A stretch of DNA of 64,000 nt from Pseudooceanicola onchidii. Lineage in GTDB: Bacteria > Pseudomonadota > Alphaproteobacteria > Rhodobacterales > Rhodobacteraceae. The DNA lies in contig NZ_SPUW01000004.1 of the NCBI RefSeq assembly GCF_004959925.1, positions 62,001 through 126,000 on the forward strand. Direction: 5' to 3'. Under the pieces are notes generated by a model. The model did not search any database. It was given only the letters and a program-made list of their open reading frames with translations, and had not been told where the DNA came from. The position numbers were made by a program, and so were the translations under genes. Of the stretch, positions 43,642 to 51,957 are shown piece by piece. How positions within the stretch are numbered: the first letter of the stretch is position 1; the number at the start of each line of letters is the position of its first letter.

Positions 43642-44634
43642 ATGTCCGATCTCGATTTCTCTCCCGAGGATTTCTCGGATACCGCCCGCGCAGTGATGGA
43701 AGCCTGCGCAACCGCCGCCGATCTGCCCGCCCGGATCGCCCTTCTTGCAGAGGCCGGCCTGACCGGGATCCTTGCACCCGAGGATGACGGGGGAATGGGC
43801 CTTGCACTGGACTACGCCGTGCCCGTCCTGCGCGAGGCGGGGGCCGGTTTCCTTGCCGCGCCGCTGCTGGAAACCATGCTGCTGGCCCGCGCCTTTGCCG
43901 GCCAGGATGTCGCGGCTGAAATCGCCGGGGGAAAGACCCTGGCAACCATCGCTTGGGTCGGTGAAATCTCGGGCCAGGGTGGTGTCGTCGGACGCGCGCC
44001 GCTTGGGGCCGAGGTCGCCAGTGTGCTTGTGTTCCGCACCGATGGAACTGCGGTTCTGGTCACGCTCGGAGACGGGGCCGAGGCACAGGCGGACGACAGT
44101 CTCGATCTGGAACGTCCCGAAGCCACGATCACGGTGAAGGACGTCAACGGACCGACGCTTGACGCGACGCAGGTCAAGGCACTGCTGCACGCGGCGCAGA
44201 TCCTGCGGTCGGCCCTGATCCTCGGCGCGTCCGAAGATGCGCTGAAACGGGCGGCCGACTATGCACAGGAACGGGTCCAGTTCGGCAAGCCCCTGTCGGC
44301 CTACCAGGCGGTCCAGCATCACCTCGCGCGCCAGTGCCTGGCGGTCGAGACCATCCGCAATTCGATTGCACGCAGCCTGTCCGCACATTGCGAGACCCCC
44401 GTCGCCGCGGCCCGGGCAACCTTTGTCGGGTCGTGCGACCTTGGGGCTTTCGTGGCTGAAAATGCCATCCAGGTGCACGGGGGCATGGGCTTTACCTGGG
44501 ACGTGCCGCTGCACCGTCACCTGCGGTTTGCCCGCACGCTGGCAGCCCAGGGGAAAGCGGCAGAACTGAAAGAAGACGTGATGCAGCAGCTGCTGTCGGG
44601 TCAGGACAAGGAAAAGGAGCCGGCCCATGGCTGA
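43642..44634 (+). CDS. Acyl-CoA dehydrogenase, PimD-like small subunit
   Basis: A 330-residue divergent dehydrogenase: C-terminal domain recognisable by Q-E-R-V-Q-F-G-K-P-L-S-A-Y-Q-A-V-Q-H and V-H-G-G-M-G-F-T-W; no catalytic-Glu loop. Start at ATG 43642 (AGGGGA upstream); a GTG at 43636 overlapping the previous stop is possible. Its end overlaps the SDR gene by eight bases. Confidence 0.88.
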   Translation: MSDLDFSPEDFSDTARAVMEACATAADLPARIALLAEAGLTGILAPEDDGGMGLALDYAVPVLREAGAGFLAAPLLETMLLARAFAGQDVAAEIAGGKTLATIAWVGEISGQGGVVGRAPLGAEVASVLVFRTDGTAVLVTLGDGAEAQADDSLDLERPEATITVKDVNGPTLDATQVKALLHAAQILRSALILGASEDALKRAADYAQERVQFGKPLSAYQAVQHHLARQCLAVETIRNSIARSLSAHCETPVAAARATFVGSCDLGAFVAENAIQVHGGMGFTWDVPLHRHLRFARTLAAQGKAAELKEDVMQQLLSGQDKEKEPAHG

Positions 44635-45376
44635 CAAGACCGTCGCACTTATCACCGGTGCCGGGCACGGCATCGGCAAAGCCAGCGCCAAGCTCATGGC
44701 TGCCCGCGGCTGGACCGTCGGGATCAACGACCTGAAACCCGAGTTCGTCGAAGAAACCGTGGCCGAAATCGAAGCCATGGGCGGCAAGGCGATTCCGGTC
44801 GTCCAGAACGTTGCGACCCGTGACGGGGTGCGTGAAGCCGTGGACAAGGTGATGCAAGAGGCCGGGCAGCTTGATGTTCTGGTCAACAACGCGGCCTGGG
44901 TGCGGTATCAGGCGATCCCGGATATCGCGCCGGAAACGGTCGAGAGGATGGTGCAGATCGGGTTCACCTCGATCATCTGGGGCATTCAGGCCGCGGCCGA
45001 GGTCATGGACCCGGCGCGTGGTGGCGCGATCGTCAACGTCGCCTCTGCGGCGGCCTTCCGGTCCGCGCCCCGTTCGCTGGTCTACAGCGGCATCAAGGCC
45101 GGGGTCACCGGCCTGACCCGCGCGGCATCGGCCGAACTTGGCGCAAGCAAGATCCGCGTCAACGCCGTGGCCCCGTCGGCCATTCCGACCGAAGGCACCC
45201 AGAAGCACCGCAATGCTGAGCTTGATGCAAAGCGGATCGCCGCCACGCCGCTTGGCCGCCTGGGCACCGTCGACGACATCGCGCGTGCGGTGACTTATCT
45301 TTGCGCCCCCGAAAGCGACTTCATCACCGGTCAGGTGCTGTTGGTCGACGGCGGGATCTTCAGCGCCAACCTCTGA
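44627..45376 (+). CDS. Short-chain dehydrogenase/reductase
   Basis: A 249-residue classical SDR: T-G-A-G-H-G-I-G (residues ~10-17), N-N-A-A-W, catalytic Y-S-G-I-K, F-I-T-G-Q-V-L-L-V-D-G-G. Closely similar in design to the 25945 SDR (both with N-N-A plus aromatic variant and I-K after the Tyr). Likely 3-hydroxyacyl-CoA or alcohol dehydrogenase of the operon. Confidence 0.92.
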   Translation: MADKTVALITGAGHGIGKASAKLMAARGWTVGINDLKPEFVEETVAEIEAMGGKAIPVVQNVATRDGVREAVDKVMQEAGQLDVLVNNAAWVRYQAIPDIAPETVERMVQIGFTSIIWGIQAAAEVMDPARGGAIVNVASAAAFRSAPRSLVYSGIKAGVTGLTRAASAELGASKIRVNAVAPSAIPTEGTQKHRNAELDAKRIAATPLGRLGTVDDIARAVTYLCAPESDFITGQVLLVDGGIFSANL

Positions 45377-45384
45377 GGCCGCCC

Positions 45385-46647
45385 ATGTCCGCGAACCGTT
45401 CAGATAAACACGCTCATCCCCGCCGCGCGCTTGTGACCGGCGGTGCGACGGGGATCGGCTGGGCCATCAGTCGGGCGCTGGCAGCGCAGGGCCTGACCAT
45501 CGCGCTTGCGGACATCAACATCGCTGCGGCCCGGGACCGGGTCGCGGAGCTGGGTCAGGGGCATGTCGCGCTGGATGTCGATCTGTCCGATCTGTCGGCG
45601 GCAGCGACCCTGCCGGAACGGGCGGCGCAGGCGCTTGGCGGGCTCGATGTCATCGTCAACAATGCCGGCATCACCGACACGTCGGGACGCCGAATCGGAG
45701 AGATCCCCGACACGGATTTCGACAGGCTCGTCGCGGTGAACCTGGGAAGTGTCGAAGCGATTTGCCGGGCCGGTCAGGTCGTACTGGGGCAGGGCGGCGT
45801 GACGGTCAACCTCGCCTCGGGCGCGGCTTACAGGGCCCTGCCGCTGCGCGGCGCCTACAGCGCGACGAAGGCGGGGGTCGTTGCACTGACGGAAATGATG
45901 AACAGCCGGGCGCGGCCGCTAGGACAGCGGGTCTGCGCCGTGGCGCCGGGGTATGTCCGCACCGAACTGGTTGAAAGCCTGATCGCGAACGGTCGGCTGG
46001 ATCCGGTCGTCGCGGCGTCGACCATACCGCTCGGTCGGCTTGGCACGCCCGAGGATATCGCGCAGGGCGTGGCGTTCCTTGCCTCTCCGCTAGGGGCCGT
46101 GATGGCGGGCAAATGCCTGGCCGTCGATGGTGGGACCGGTGCGTCCGGAGGCGCCACCGTGCAACCGCAGGACGCGGGATACACGGACGCTCCGGAGGGC
46201 GGCAGGCTGGTGGTGATCGGCGCGTCGTCTGACGCGGCCCGCGTCGCGGACACCCTGGATGACGCATCGCATGTCGAAACGGTCGCGGACCTCGGGACCT
46301 TCAGGTCGGCTTCGGCGGTGATCGATCTTGGTGGGTTGACAGCGATGGACACGGCATCGGCCCTCGCCCGGGCACGGGCCATCGCGGGGCAGATCGAAGA
46401 GCTTGCCCCGCCAAGGGGGTTCACACTTCTTATGTCGGTCCGCGCGACGGACCCTGTCGTCACCGCTGCGATGGACATGATGGCCCGGCTGCTGGCCATC
46501 GAATGGGGGTCACGGGGATATCGGGTCAACACGATCGGTTGGTCGGGTGACAGCCTGGACGGCCTGGCCGGGCTGGCGGCGTACCTGACGTCAGGTGCTG
46601 CGGGCTACGTGACGGGTCAGCTGATCCGCGCCGGGGCCGAAGGCTGA
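45385..46647 (+). CDS. Tandem SDR protein with degenerate second domain
   Basis: A 420-residue protein, far longer than the usual ~250. Residues ~13-250 are a full SDR: T-G-G-A-T-G-I-G, N-N-A-G, catalytic Y158-S-A-T-K162, C-terminal L-A-V-D-G-G. Residues ~270-420 look like a second, shortened SDR unit: V-V-I-G-A-S-S-D at its start, and M-D-M-M-A-R-L-L-A-I-E-W-G-S-R-G-Y-R-V-N followed by Y-V-T-G-Q near the end. Where Y-x-x-x-K should stand it has D356-P-V-V-T360, so this half is probably non-catalytic. Start ATG 45385, eight bases after the preceding stop. Confidence 0.85.
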   Translation: MSANRSDKHAHPRRALVTGGATGIGWAISRALAAQGLTIALADINIAAARDRVAELGQGHVALDVDLSDLSAAATLPERAAQALGGLDVIVNNAGITDTSGRRIGEIPDTDFDRLVAVNLGSVEAICRAGQVVLGQGGVTVNLASGAAYRALPLRGAYSATKAGVVALTEMMNSRARPLGQRVCAVAPGYVRTELVESLIANGRLDPVVAASTIPLGRLGTPEDIAQGVAFLASPLGAVMAGKCLAVDGGTGASGGATVQPQDAGYTDAPEGGRLVVIGASSDAARVADTLDDASHVETVADLGTFRSASAVIDLGGLTAMDTASALARARAIAGQIEELAPPRGFTLLMSVRATDPVVTAAMDMMARLLAIEWGSRGYRVNTIGWSGDSLDGLAGLAAYLTSGAAGYVTGQLIRAGAEG

Positions 46648-46715
46648 GGGACAGGACCTGCCGCCGCAGGCTGGACACCACACAAGCGACACAGCTGTCG
46701 GGAGGAGGATCTGAC

Positions 46716-47174
46716 ATGCAACTGCTGAAAGACAGACGAGAGGACCTGATTGCCGGCGCTGTAACCGCGGGCCTAGGGGCGTTCATCCTGGTCGAAGCCG
46801 TGGGCTATCGCCTGGGCACGGTCCGAAGCATGGGCCCGGGGTATTTTCCGATGCTGCTGGCCATGTGCATGTGCGTCCTCGGAGTCTTGCTTGTCGTTCT
46901 GTCGGAACCGTCGCCGGCGGAGGGCGAAACCGACAAGTCGCAATTTGCAGACAAGCGCGGCGTTGTCATGGTAACGGCGGCCTTCCTCGCCTTCGCAGTG
47001 CTGATCGAAAGGGCGGGGCTAGTGCCTGCCGTCGGGCTGGCCGTCTTCCTGTCCGCCTTGGCCAATAGGGCCACAAACCTGGTGACCGCCGTCATCCTTG
47101 CGGTGGTCACTGCCGGAACCTGCTGGTTGATCTTCAACCTTGCGCTTGGCCTTCAGATCAAGGCGTTCGTGTGA
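46716..47174 (+). CDS. tctB: TTT transporter small permease subunit TctB (system 2)
   Basis: A 152-residue membrane protein with four hydrophobic helices and the TctB loop S-M-G-P-G-Y-F-P after the first. GGGAGGAGG precedes the ATG. No tctC precedes it; the divergent tctC at 38366 is the likely supplier. Stop codon overlaps the tctA start. Confidence 0.92.
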   Translation: MQLLKDRREDLIAGAVTAGLGAFILVEAVGYRLGTVRSMGPGYFPMLLAMCMCVLGVLLVVLSEPSPAEGETDKSQFADKRGVVMVTAAFLAFAVLIERAGLVPAVGLAVFLSALANRATNLVTAVILAVVTAGTCWLIFNLALGLQIKAFV

Positions 47175-48700
47175 TGATGGAGCTGTTTCACAACCTCGGA
47201 ATCGGGCTTGGCGTCGCGGCGTCGATGGCGGGCCTGGGATACTGTTTCCTTGGCGTGACCCTTGGTACCCTGGTCGGCGTTCTGCCGGGGATCGGGACCA
47301 TGGCGACGCTTGCGATGCTGCTTCCCATCACCTTCCACGTGGACGCGAACTATGCGCTGATCATGCTGGCGGGCATCTATTACGGGGCGGCCTATGGCGG
47401 CTCCACGGCATCAATCCTGCTGAACCTTCCCGGAACGGCCACAAGCGCGGTCACCGGCATTGACGGATACCCGATGGCACAGAAGGGGCAGGCCGGCCTG
47501 GCGTTGTTCGTCACCGCGATCGCATCGTGCTTCGGATCGATGTTCGGGGTGGTTCTGCTGTCATTGTTCTCGGTGCCACTGGCGCGCGTCGCGCTTCAGT
47601 TCGGGCCGCAGGAATACTTTGCGCTCATGTTCCTCGGGCTGATCGCGGCATCGCTGATCGGCTCCGGCCGCTCGATCCGGTCCCTGGCCGCCGTGACGCT
47701 CGGGCTTGCGCTTGGTCTCGTCGGGCTTGACCTGAACTCTGGCGTCGCGCGGTTCACCTTCGGCATGCCTGAATTCTTCGATGGCCTGCCATTGGTCGCC
47801 ATTGCGATCGGATTGTTCGGTCTGCCCGAAATCATCGCGAACGCGGGCAGGGTGGTACGATCCTCTGCCAGCGCAAAGGACATCAGTTTCCGATCGATGC
47901 TACCGACGCGCGCGCAATGGAAACGGACGGCCATGCCGATGCTAAGGGGGTCTGCGATCGGGTCGTTCTTCGGGGCGTTGCCCGGAACCGGCGGCGTCGT
48001 GGCGACCTTCATTTCCTACGCGACCGAGAAGAAGATTTCGCGACATCCCGAGGAGTTCGGCAAGGGTGCCATCGAAGGCGTCACCGCCCCCGAAGCCGCA
48101 AACAACGCAGCGGTCCAGTCCGCCTTCATCCCGACCCTGTCACTTGGCATTCCCGGTGACCCGGTCATGGCCATCATGCTGGGCGTGATGATGATCCACG
48201 GCATTCTTCCGGGGCCAAGCGTGATCTCGGACAGCCCCGACCTGTTCTGGGGGCTGGTGGTCAGCTTCGTGATCGGCAACGTCTTCCTTTTGGTGTTGAA
48301 CCTGCCGCTGATCGGAATCTGGGTGCGGATCCTGTCGATCCCCTACAACCTGCTGTTTCCCGTCATTGTCGCCTTCGTCTGCATCGGCATCTATTCAGTC
48401 AACTACCAGGTCATGGACCTGTTCGTCCTGCTGGCTTTCGGCTTCCTCGGCTGGGGCATGAAGGCGCTGAACTTCGAAGTTGCGCCTTTGCTCCTGGGCT
48501 TCGTGCTCGGGCCCATGATGGAGGAGAACTTCCGCCGCGCGCTGGTGATCTCCAACGGAGAGGTATCGACCTTTTTGGCGCGGCCGATCTCGGGAACCAT
48601 CATGGTCGCGACGTTCCTGATCATCGGCTACTACGTCGTGCAGGGCCTGCGCAAAGTTCTAAGTCGCAAGATGGTCTCTGCGGAGAGCCACAATGTCTGA
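47174..48700 (+). CDS. tctA: TTT transporter large permease subunit TctA (system 2)
   Basis: A 508-residue polytopic protein: G-V-L-P-G-I-G, Y-Y-G-A-A-Y-G-G-S-T-A-S-I-L, G-A-L-P-G-T-G-G and S-L-G-I-P-G-D-P. Closest in layout to the system 1 TctA; the system 3 TctA is more divergent. Start at ATG 47174 or the next ATG (47177). Overlaps the lactonase gene by eight bases. Confidence 0.94.
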   Translation: MMELFHNLGIGLGVAASMAGLGYCFLGVTLGTLVGVLPGIGTMATLAMLLPITFHVDANYALIMLAGIYYGAAYGGSTASILLNLPGTATSAVTGIDGYPMAQKGQAGLALFVTAIASCFGSMFGVVLLSLFSVPLARVALQFGPQEYFALMFLGLIAASLIGSGRSIRSLAAVTLGLALGLVGLDLNSGVARFTFGMPEFFDGLPLVAIAIGLFGLPEIIANAGRVVRSSASAKDISFRSMLPTRAQWKRTAMPMLRGSAIGSFFGALPGTGGVVATFISYATEKKISRHPEEFGKGAIEGVTAPEAANNAAVQSAFIPTLSLGIPGDPVMAIMLGVMMIHGILPGPSVISDSPDLFWGLVVSFVIGNVFLLVLNLPLIGIWVRILSIPYNLLFPVIVAFVCIGIYSVNYQVMDLFVLLAFGFLGWGMKALNFEVAPLLLGFVLGPMMEENFRRALVISNGEVSTFLARPISGTIMVATFLIIGYYVVQGLRKVLSRKMVSAESHNV

Positions 48701-49625
48701 GCTCGCGCAACCTGGCCATGCCGATCAGGCGCCGATCATCCGTTTCACGCAGGTGACGCGAAAGCCTGACCTTCTGGGCGAAACACCGGTCTGGGACGCG
48801 GATCAGGACTGCCTGTGGTGGATCGACGGTGCCGCGGGGCAGGTCCGCAGGATGACGGTCACCGACAAGGATCCGCAACCCGAAAGCTTCGGGTTCAGGG
48901 GCCACGTCGGGTCCATAGCGCTGGCGGAAGACGGCTGTGTCCTGGTCGCGCTGGAACGGTCCGTTGTGCTGTTTCGCCCGGGCGAGCCGATACAGTTGGT
49001 GGTCCTCGATCTAGGTCCGCCGGCGTCACCGCTGCGGTTGAATGATGGCACGACAGACCGCCAGGGTCGCTTCATCGTTGCCGACATCTCGACCGATCGG
49101 CAGCCGACCGGGCAGGTTCATCAAATCCATCCTGACGGGCGACATCGGATTCTGCACGAAGGCATCCTGGTCGGCAACGGCGTCTGCTTCAGCCCCGAAG
49201 GCGAGACGCTGTATTTCTCGGATACGGCCGCGCGCAGGGTCTACGCCTGCGATTACGACATCAGAACCGGAGAGGCGAAAGCGCCGAGAGTTCACATCGA
49301 CACCTCTGCGCTGAACTCGGGCACCGACGGTGCGACCGTCGACCGCGACGGAAACCTTTGGGCGACACTGATCCATACCGCGCGGATCGGGTGTTTCGAT
49401 CCCCAGGGTCGCCTGATCGACAGTTTCGCCGCACCGACGGACCTGCCGTCCTGCGTGGCCTTCGGAGGACCTTCTATGGACGTGCTGTACGTTACGTCCA
49501 TCAAGGATTCGGGCACCGGGCGCGCCGTTTCCCACCATCCCCTCGGAGGTCATCTTTTCGCCGTCGAAAGGCTTGGGGCAAAGGGCCTGCCCGACAAGCG
49601 TTTCGGCCAGACCGGGGACACCTGA
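48693..49625 (+). CDS. SMP-30/gluconolactonase/LRE-like lactonase
   Basis: A 310-residue beta-propeller protein: L-G-E-T-P-V-W-D, L-R-L-N-D-G-T-T-D, G-V-C-F-S-P-E-G-E-T-L-Y-F-S-D and S-G-T-D-G-A-T-V-D, sharing metal-site motifs and many blocks with the 28037 lactonase. Last gene of the 39.5-kb operon. Its C-terminus (G-L-P-D-K-R-F) aligns with that of the paralogue, so it is complete although an IS6-type relic begins right after its stop. Confidence 0.9.
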   Translation: MSELAQPGHADQAPIIRFTQVTRKPDLLGETPVWDADQDCLWWIDGAAGQVRRMTVTDKDPQPESFGFRGHVGSIALAEDGCVLVALERSVVLFRPGEPIQLVVLDLGPPASPLRLNDGTTDRQGRFIVADISTDRQPTGQVHQIHPDGRHRILHEGILVGNGVCFSPEGETLYFSDTAARRVYACDYDIRTGEAKAPRVHIDTSALNSGTDGATVDRDGNLWATLIHTARIGCFDPQGRLIDSFAAPTDLPSCVAFGGPSMDVLYVTSIKDSGTGRAVSHHPLGGHLFAVERLGAKGLPDKRFGQTGDT

Positions 49626-49975
49626 CAGATCGGTTTGATACAGCTGCGCAACTTGTCCGTAACGACAGCTTGTGGCTGGACAAAACGGGCAATTAGCTAC
49701 TGCAAGAAACGGTTGGCCGCTTTGGCGTTTCGCCTTGGCTGCACCAGATCGTTTAGCACATCTCCGCTCCGATCCACAGCCCGCCACAGCCACAACTTTG
49801 TGTCGATGACCGGCAGGACAACTTCATCGAGATGTCGCTTATCTCCCGCAGCGGGCCGGTCAAGCTTATTGCAATCTTCGGGATTCTGACAAAATCGGTC
49901 CCCCATCTGCGCACGGTTTCCCGGCTAACCAATATACGAAGCTCGGCGAGCAGATCATCGACATCCGCCATACCC
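49626..49975 (-). pseudogene. IS6-family transposase relic (frameshift plus in-frame stop)
   Basis: On the minus strand, 49971 downward reads D-D-L-L-A-E-L-R-I-L-V-S-R-E-T-V-R-R-W, the N-terminal part of IS6-family DDE transposases. The reading then moves to another frame: R-H-L-D-E-V-V, L-W-L-W-R-A-V-D, R-R-N-A-K-A-A. A TAG (49697-49699) interrupts it before V-V-T-D-K-L-R-S, the second catalytic-Asp motif, and similarity stops at the lactonase end. No intact ends were found. This accounts for most of the 465-bp gap before the amidohydrolase. Confidence 0.82.
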
Positions 49976-50007
49976 TTGCATCAGCGGCGACGGTCTGCGG
50001 TCTGCGG

Positions 50008-50047
50008 TTGACACTTTCGGACCCGTCGGCGTAATTCTTATATAAGA
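50008..50047 (+). promoter_or_regulatory. Promoter and GntR-type operator upstream of the amidohydrolase
   Basis: TTGACA (50008-50013), 18-bp spacer, TAATTC (50032-50037), overlapped by the perfect 12-bp palindrome TCTTATATAAGA (50036-50047) and then GTTACAAGA. The same palindrome plus GTTATAAGA occurs before the tctC gene at 51958. A repressor here would block the start of transcription. Probable ligand-controlled site of the GntR/UTRA protein encoded at 51110. Confidence 0.65.
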
Positions 50048-50090
50048 GTTACAAGATATGCATCGCAACGACGATGCCAACGGAGAACCC

Positions 50091-51110
50091 ATGCCGAACA
50101 CTGTTGTCACCGATGCCCATTCCCATGTCCTGTCGTCTGAAACCGTCGCAATCCTGCAACGCGAAGTGCCTGAGCTTGCGCCGAAACTGACGCCGATCGA
50201 CGATGAGGGCGCGATCCTGGAAATGGGCGACGTGGTCCAGAATCCCTTCCCGCGGGGCGCTTGGGATCTGGAGCGGCGGCTGGCGGACATGGCGCGCATG
50301 AAGATCGACCGCCAGGTGGTCGCCGTCTGTCCGCAAACACTTCTCTACGGGTCCGATCCGGACGGCACGCTGGCCATTTCCCGCATCCAGAACGATCAGA
50401 TTTCCAAGATGTGCGCTAACGATCCCAACCGTTTCGCCGGGCTGGCCACCGCGCCGATGCAGGCGCCCGACCTTGCCGCCGCCGAGCTGACCCGCGCCAT
50501 GCGCGAAAAGGGATTGGGTGGGGCGATGATCGGCACCAACATCGGCGGCAAGAACCTGGACGACCCCGCGCTTGATCCCTTCTGGGCCGCGGCGGACAAA
50601 CTGAGCGCCTTCATCCTGGTGCATCCGATCCACGTGGCGGGCATCGACCGGCAGCGCGACTACTACATGAAGAACATCATCGGCAATCCACTGGACACCA
50701 CGATTGCGGCCGCCTGTCTTGTCTTCGGCGGGGTTATCGAGAGGTTCCCCAACATCACCTTCTTCATGTCCCATGGCGGTGGCTTCACGCCCTATCAGGC
50801 GGGTCGGTTCGTGCACGGCTGGAACGTCCGGGACGAGCCCAGGAAACGATTGAAGGGTCACCCGCAGGCGTCACTGGACAAGCTGACCTATGACACTATC
50901 CTCCACGCGCCCGAACCGCTGCGGTTCCTGCTGGACACCGTGGGCGAGGACCGGGTGTTGATGGGCACGGATTATCCGTTCGACATGGGGCAATATGACA
51001 TGGTGCCAGTTGTGGACAGTCTGGGGCTTGCCCCTGCGGTACGGGCTGCGGTCATGACCGATACGATCGAACGTTTTTTGCCCGGCGCGTTCGGAAAGGT
51101 GCCCGCGTAG
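50091..51110 (+). CDS. Amidohydrolase family 2 protein, ACMSD-like decarboxylase/hydrolase
   Basis: A 339-residue TIM-barrel metalloenzyme: metal ligands in D-A-H-S-H (residues ~8-12), V-H-P (middle), S-H-G-G-G, and G-T-D-Y-P-F near the end. This spacing fits the ACMSD/gamma-resorcylate decarboxylase branch (typical length ~335), which performs non-oxidative decarboxylation or hydrolysis of aromatic-pathway intermediates. Start at ATG 50091 (CGGAG upstream); ATG 50058 sits almost on the operator. Its stop overlaps the GntR start. Confidence 0.87.
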   Translation: MPNTVVTDAHSHVLSSETVAILQREVPELAPKLTPIDDEGAILEMGDVVQNPFPRGAWDLERRLADMARMKIDRQVVAVCPQTLLYGSDPDGTLAISRIQNDQISKMCANDPNRFAGLATAPMQAPDLAAAELTRAMREKGLGGAMIGTNIGGKNLDDPALDPFWAAADKLSAFILVHPIHVAGIDRQRDYYMKNIIGNPLDTTIAAACLVFGGVIERFPNITFFMSHGGGFTPYQAGRFVHGWNVRDEPRKRLKGHPQASLDKLTYDTILHAPEPLRFLLDTVGEDRVLMGTDYPFDMGQYDMVPVVDSLGLAPAVRAAVMTDTIERFLPGAFGKVPA

Positions 51111-51850
51111 TGGCCCGCCAGGCCGCCCGCCGGTCGCGTTCTCCGCGCGATGTACCGCTTTACGAGATGGTCGACAGCATCGTCCGCAAACGGCTGGTCG
51201 AAAACGTCTATCCCCCGGGTGCCATGCTGCCGAGCGAAATGCAGCTGGCCAAGGAACTGGGCGTAAGCCAGGGCACCGTGCGCCGGGCGCTTGACGGGCT
51301 TGTCGCCGAGGGGCTGGTCGTCCGGCGCCAGGGCCTTGGGACCTTCGTTTCCGAGATGGAAGACCGGCGGTCCCTGTTCCTGTTCTTCAACATGGTGGCC
51401 CATGACGGTCGGCAGGAAATGCCCGCCGCGCGCCTGATCGAGGCCGTCGACGGGCAGGCGACAGACATCGAAGCGCGCAAACTGGCGATTACCGTGGGCT
51501 CTCCGGTCCGGCGTCTGACGCGCCTGCGCCTGTTCCGGGAACGTCCGACGATTGTCGAACGACTTGTCGTTTCCGAGGCCGTGCTTCCCGGACTGGCCCG
51601 GCACGCGCCGCCTCCTGACCACCTGTTTCGGTACTATGAGACAGAGTATCGCGTCACCGTCGTCGAAGCGGACGAAAGCTTGCGGGCCGCGTCCGTGACA
51701 GAAGAGGAAGCGGACCTTCTCGACATGCCTGTAGGTGCTCCATTGCTTGAGATTGACCGGGTTGCGTACGCGATGAACCGGCGGCCCGTCGAATGGCGAG
51801 TCAGTCTCTGCGACACATCGGGCCACGATTACCGCATTGATCGCGGATGA
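51110..51850 (+). CDS. GntR-family regulator, HutC/UTRA type
   Basis: A 246-residue protein with a GntR winged helix (Y-E-M-V-D-S-I-V-R-K-R-L, then G-A-M-L-P-S-E-M-Q-L-A-K-E-L-G-V-S-Q-G-T-V-R-R-A-L) and a C-terminal UTRA ligand domain (~95-240). GTG start, one-base overlap with the amidohydrolase stop (TAGTG). Identical palindromes before the amidohydrolase and before tctC make it the obvious regulator of both transcripts, including its own. Confidence 0.92.
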   Translation: MARQAARRSRSPRDVPLYEMVDSIVRKRLVENVYPPGAMLPSEMQLAKELGVSQGTVRRALDGLVAEGLVVRRQGLGTFVSEMEDRRSLFLFFNMVAHDGRQEMPAARLIEAVDGQATDIEARKLAITVGSPVRRLTRLRLFRERPTIVERLVVSEAVLPGLARHAPPPDHLFRYYETEYRVTVVEADESLRAASVTEEEADLLDMPVGAPLLEIDRVAYAMNRRPVEWRVSLCDTSGHDYRIDRG

Positions 51851-51906
51851 TATTATAAGCCACTGATTTCAAGTAAACATTTTTCGTTGTTCTATAGGTC
51901 ATATAT

Positions 51907-51930
51907 CTCTTATATAAGAGTTATAAGAGA
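51907..51930. promoter_or_regulatory. GntR-type operator upstream of TTT system 3
   Basis: CTCTTATATAAGAG (51907-51920) is a perfect 14-bp palindrome, followed by TTATAAGAG, a partial repeat of its right arm. The block TCTTATATAAGAGTTA is identical to that at 50036-50051. It lies 37 bases before the tctC ATG. Confidence 0.68.
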
Positions 51931-51957
51931 GGCCGGTGACCGGCCGTGGGAGGAAAG

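Noticed and set aside
46664-46677. CCTGC-CGCC-GCAGG inverted repeat before tctB (system 2)
   Set aside because: A 5-bp stem is common by chance in DNA of this GC content; no T-run.
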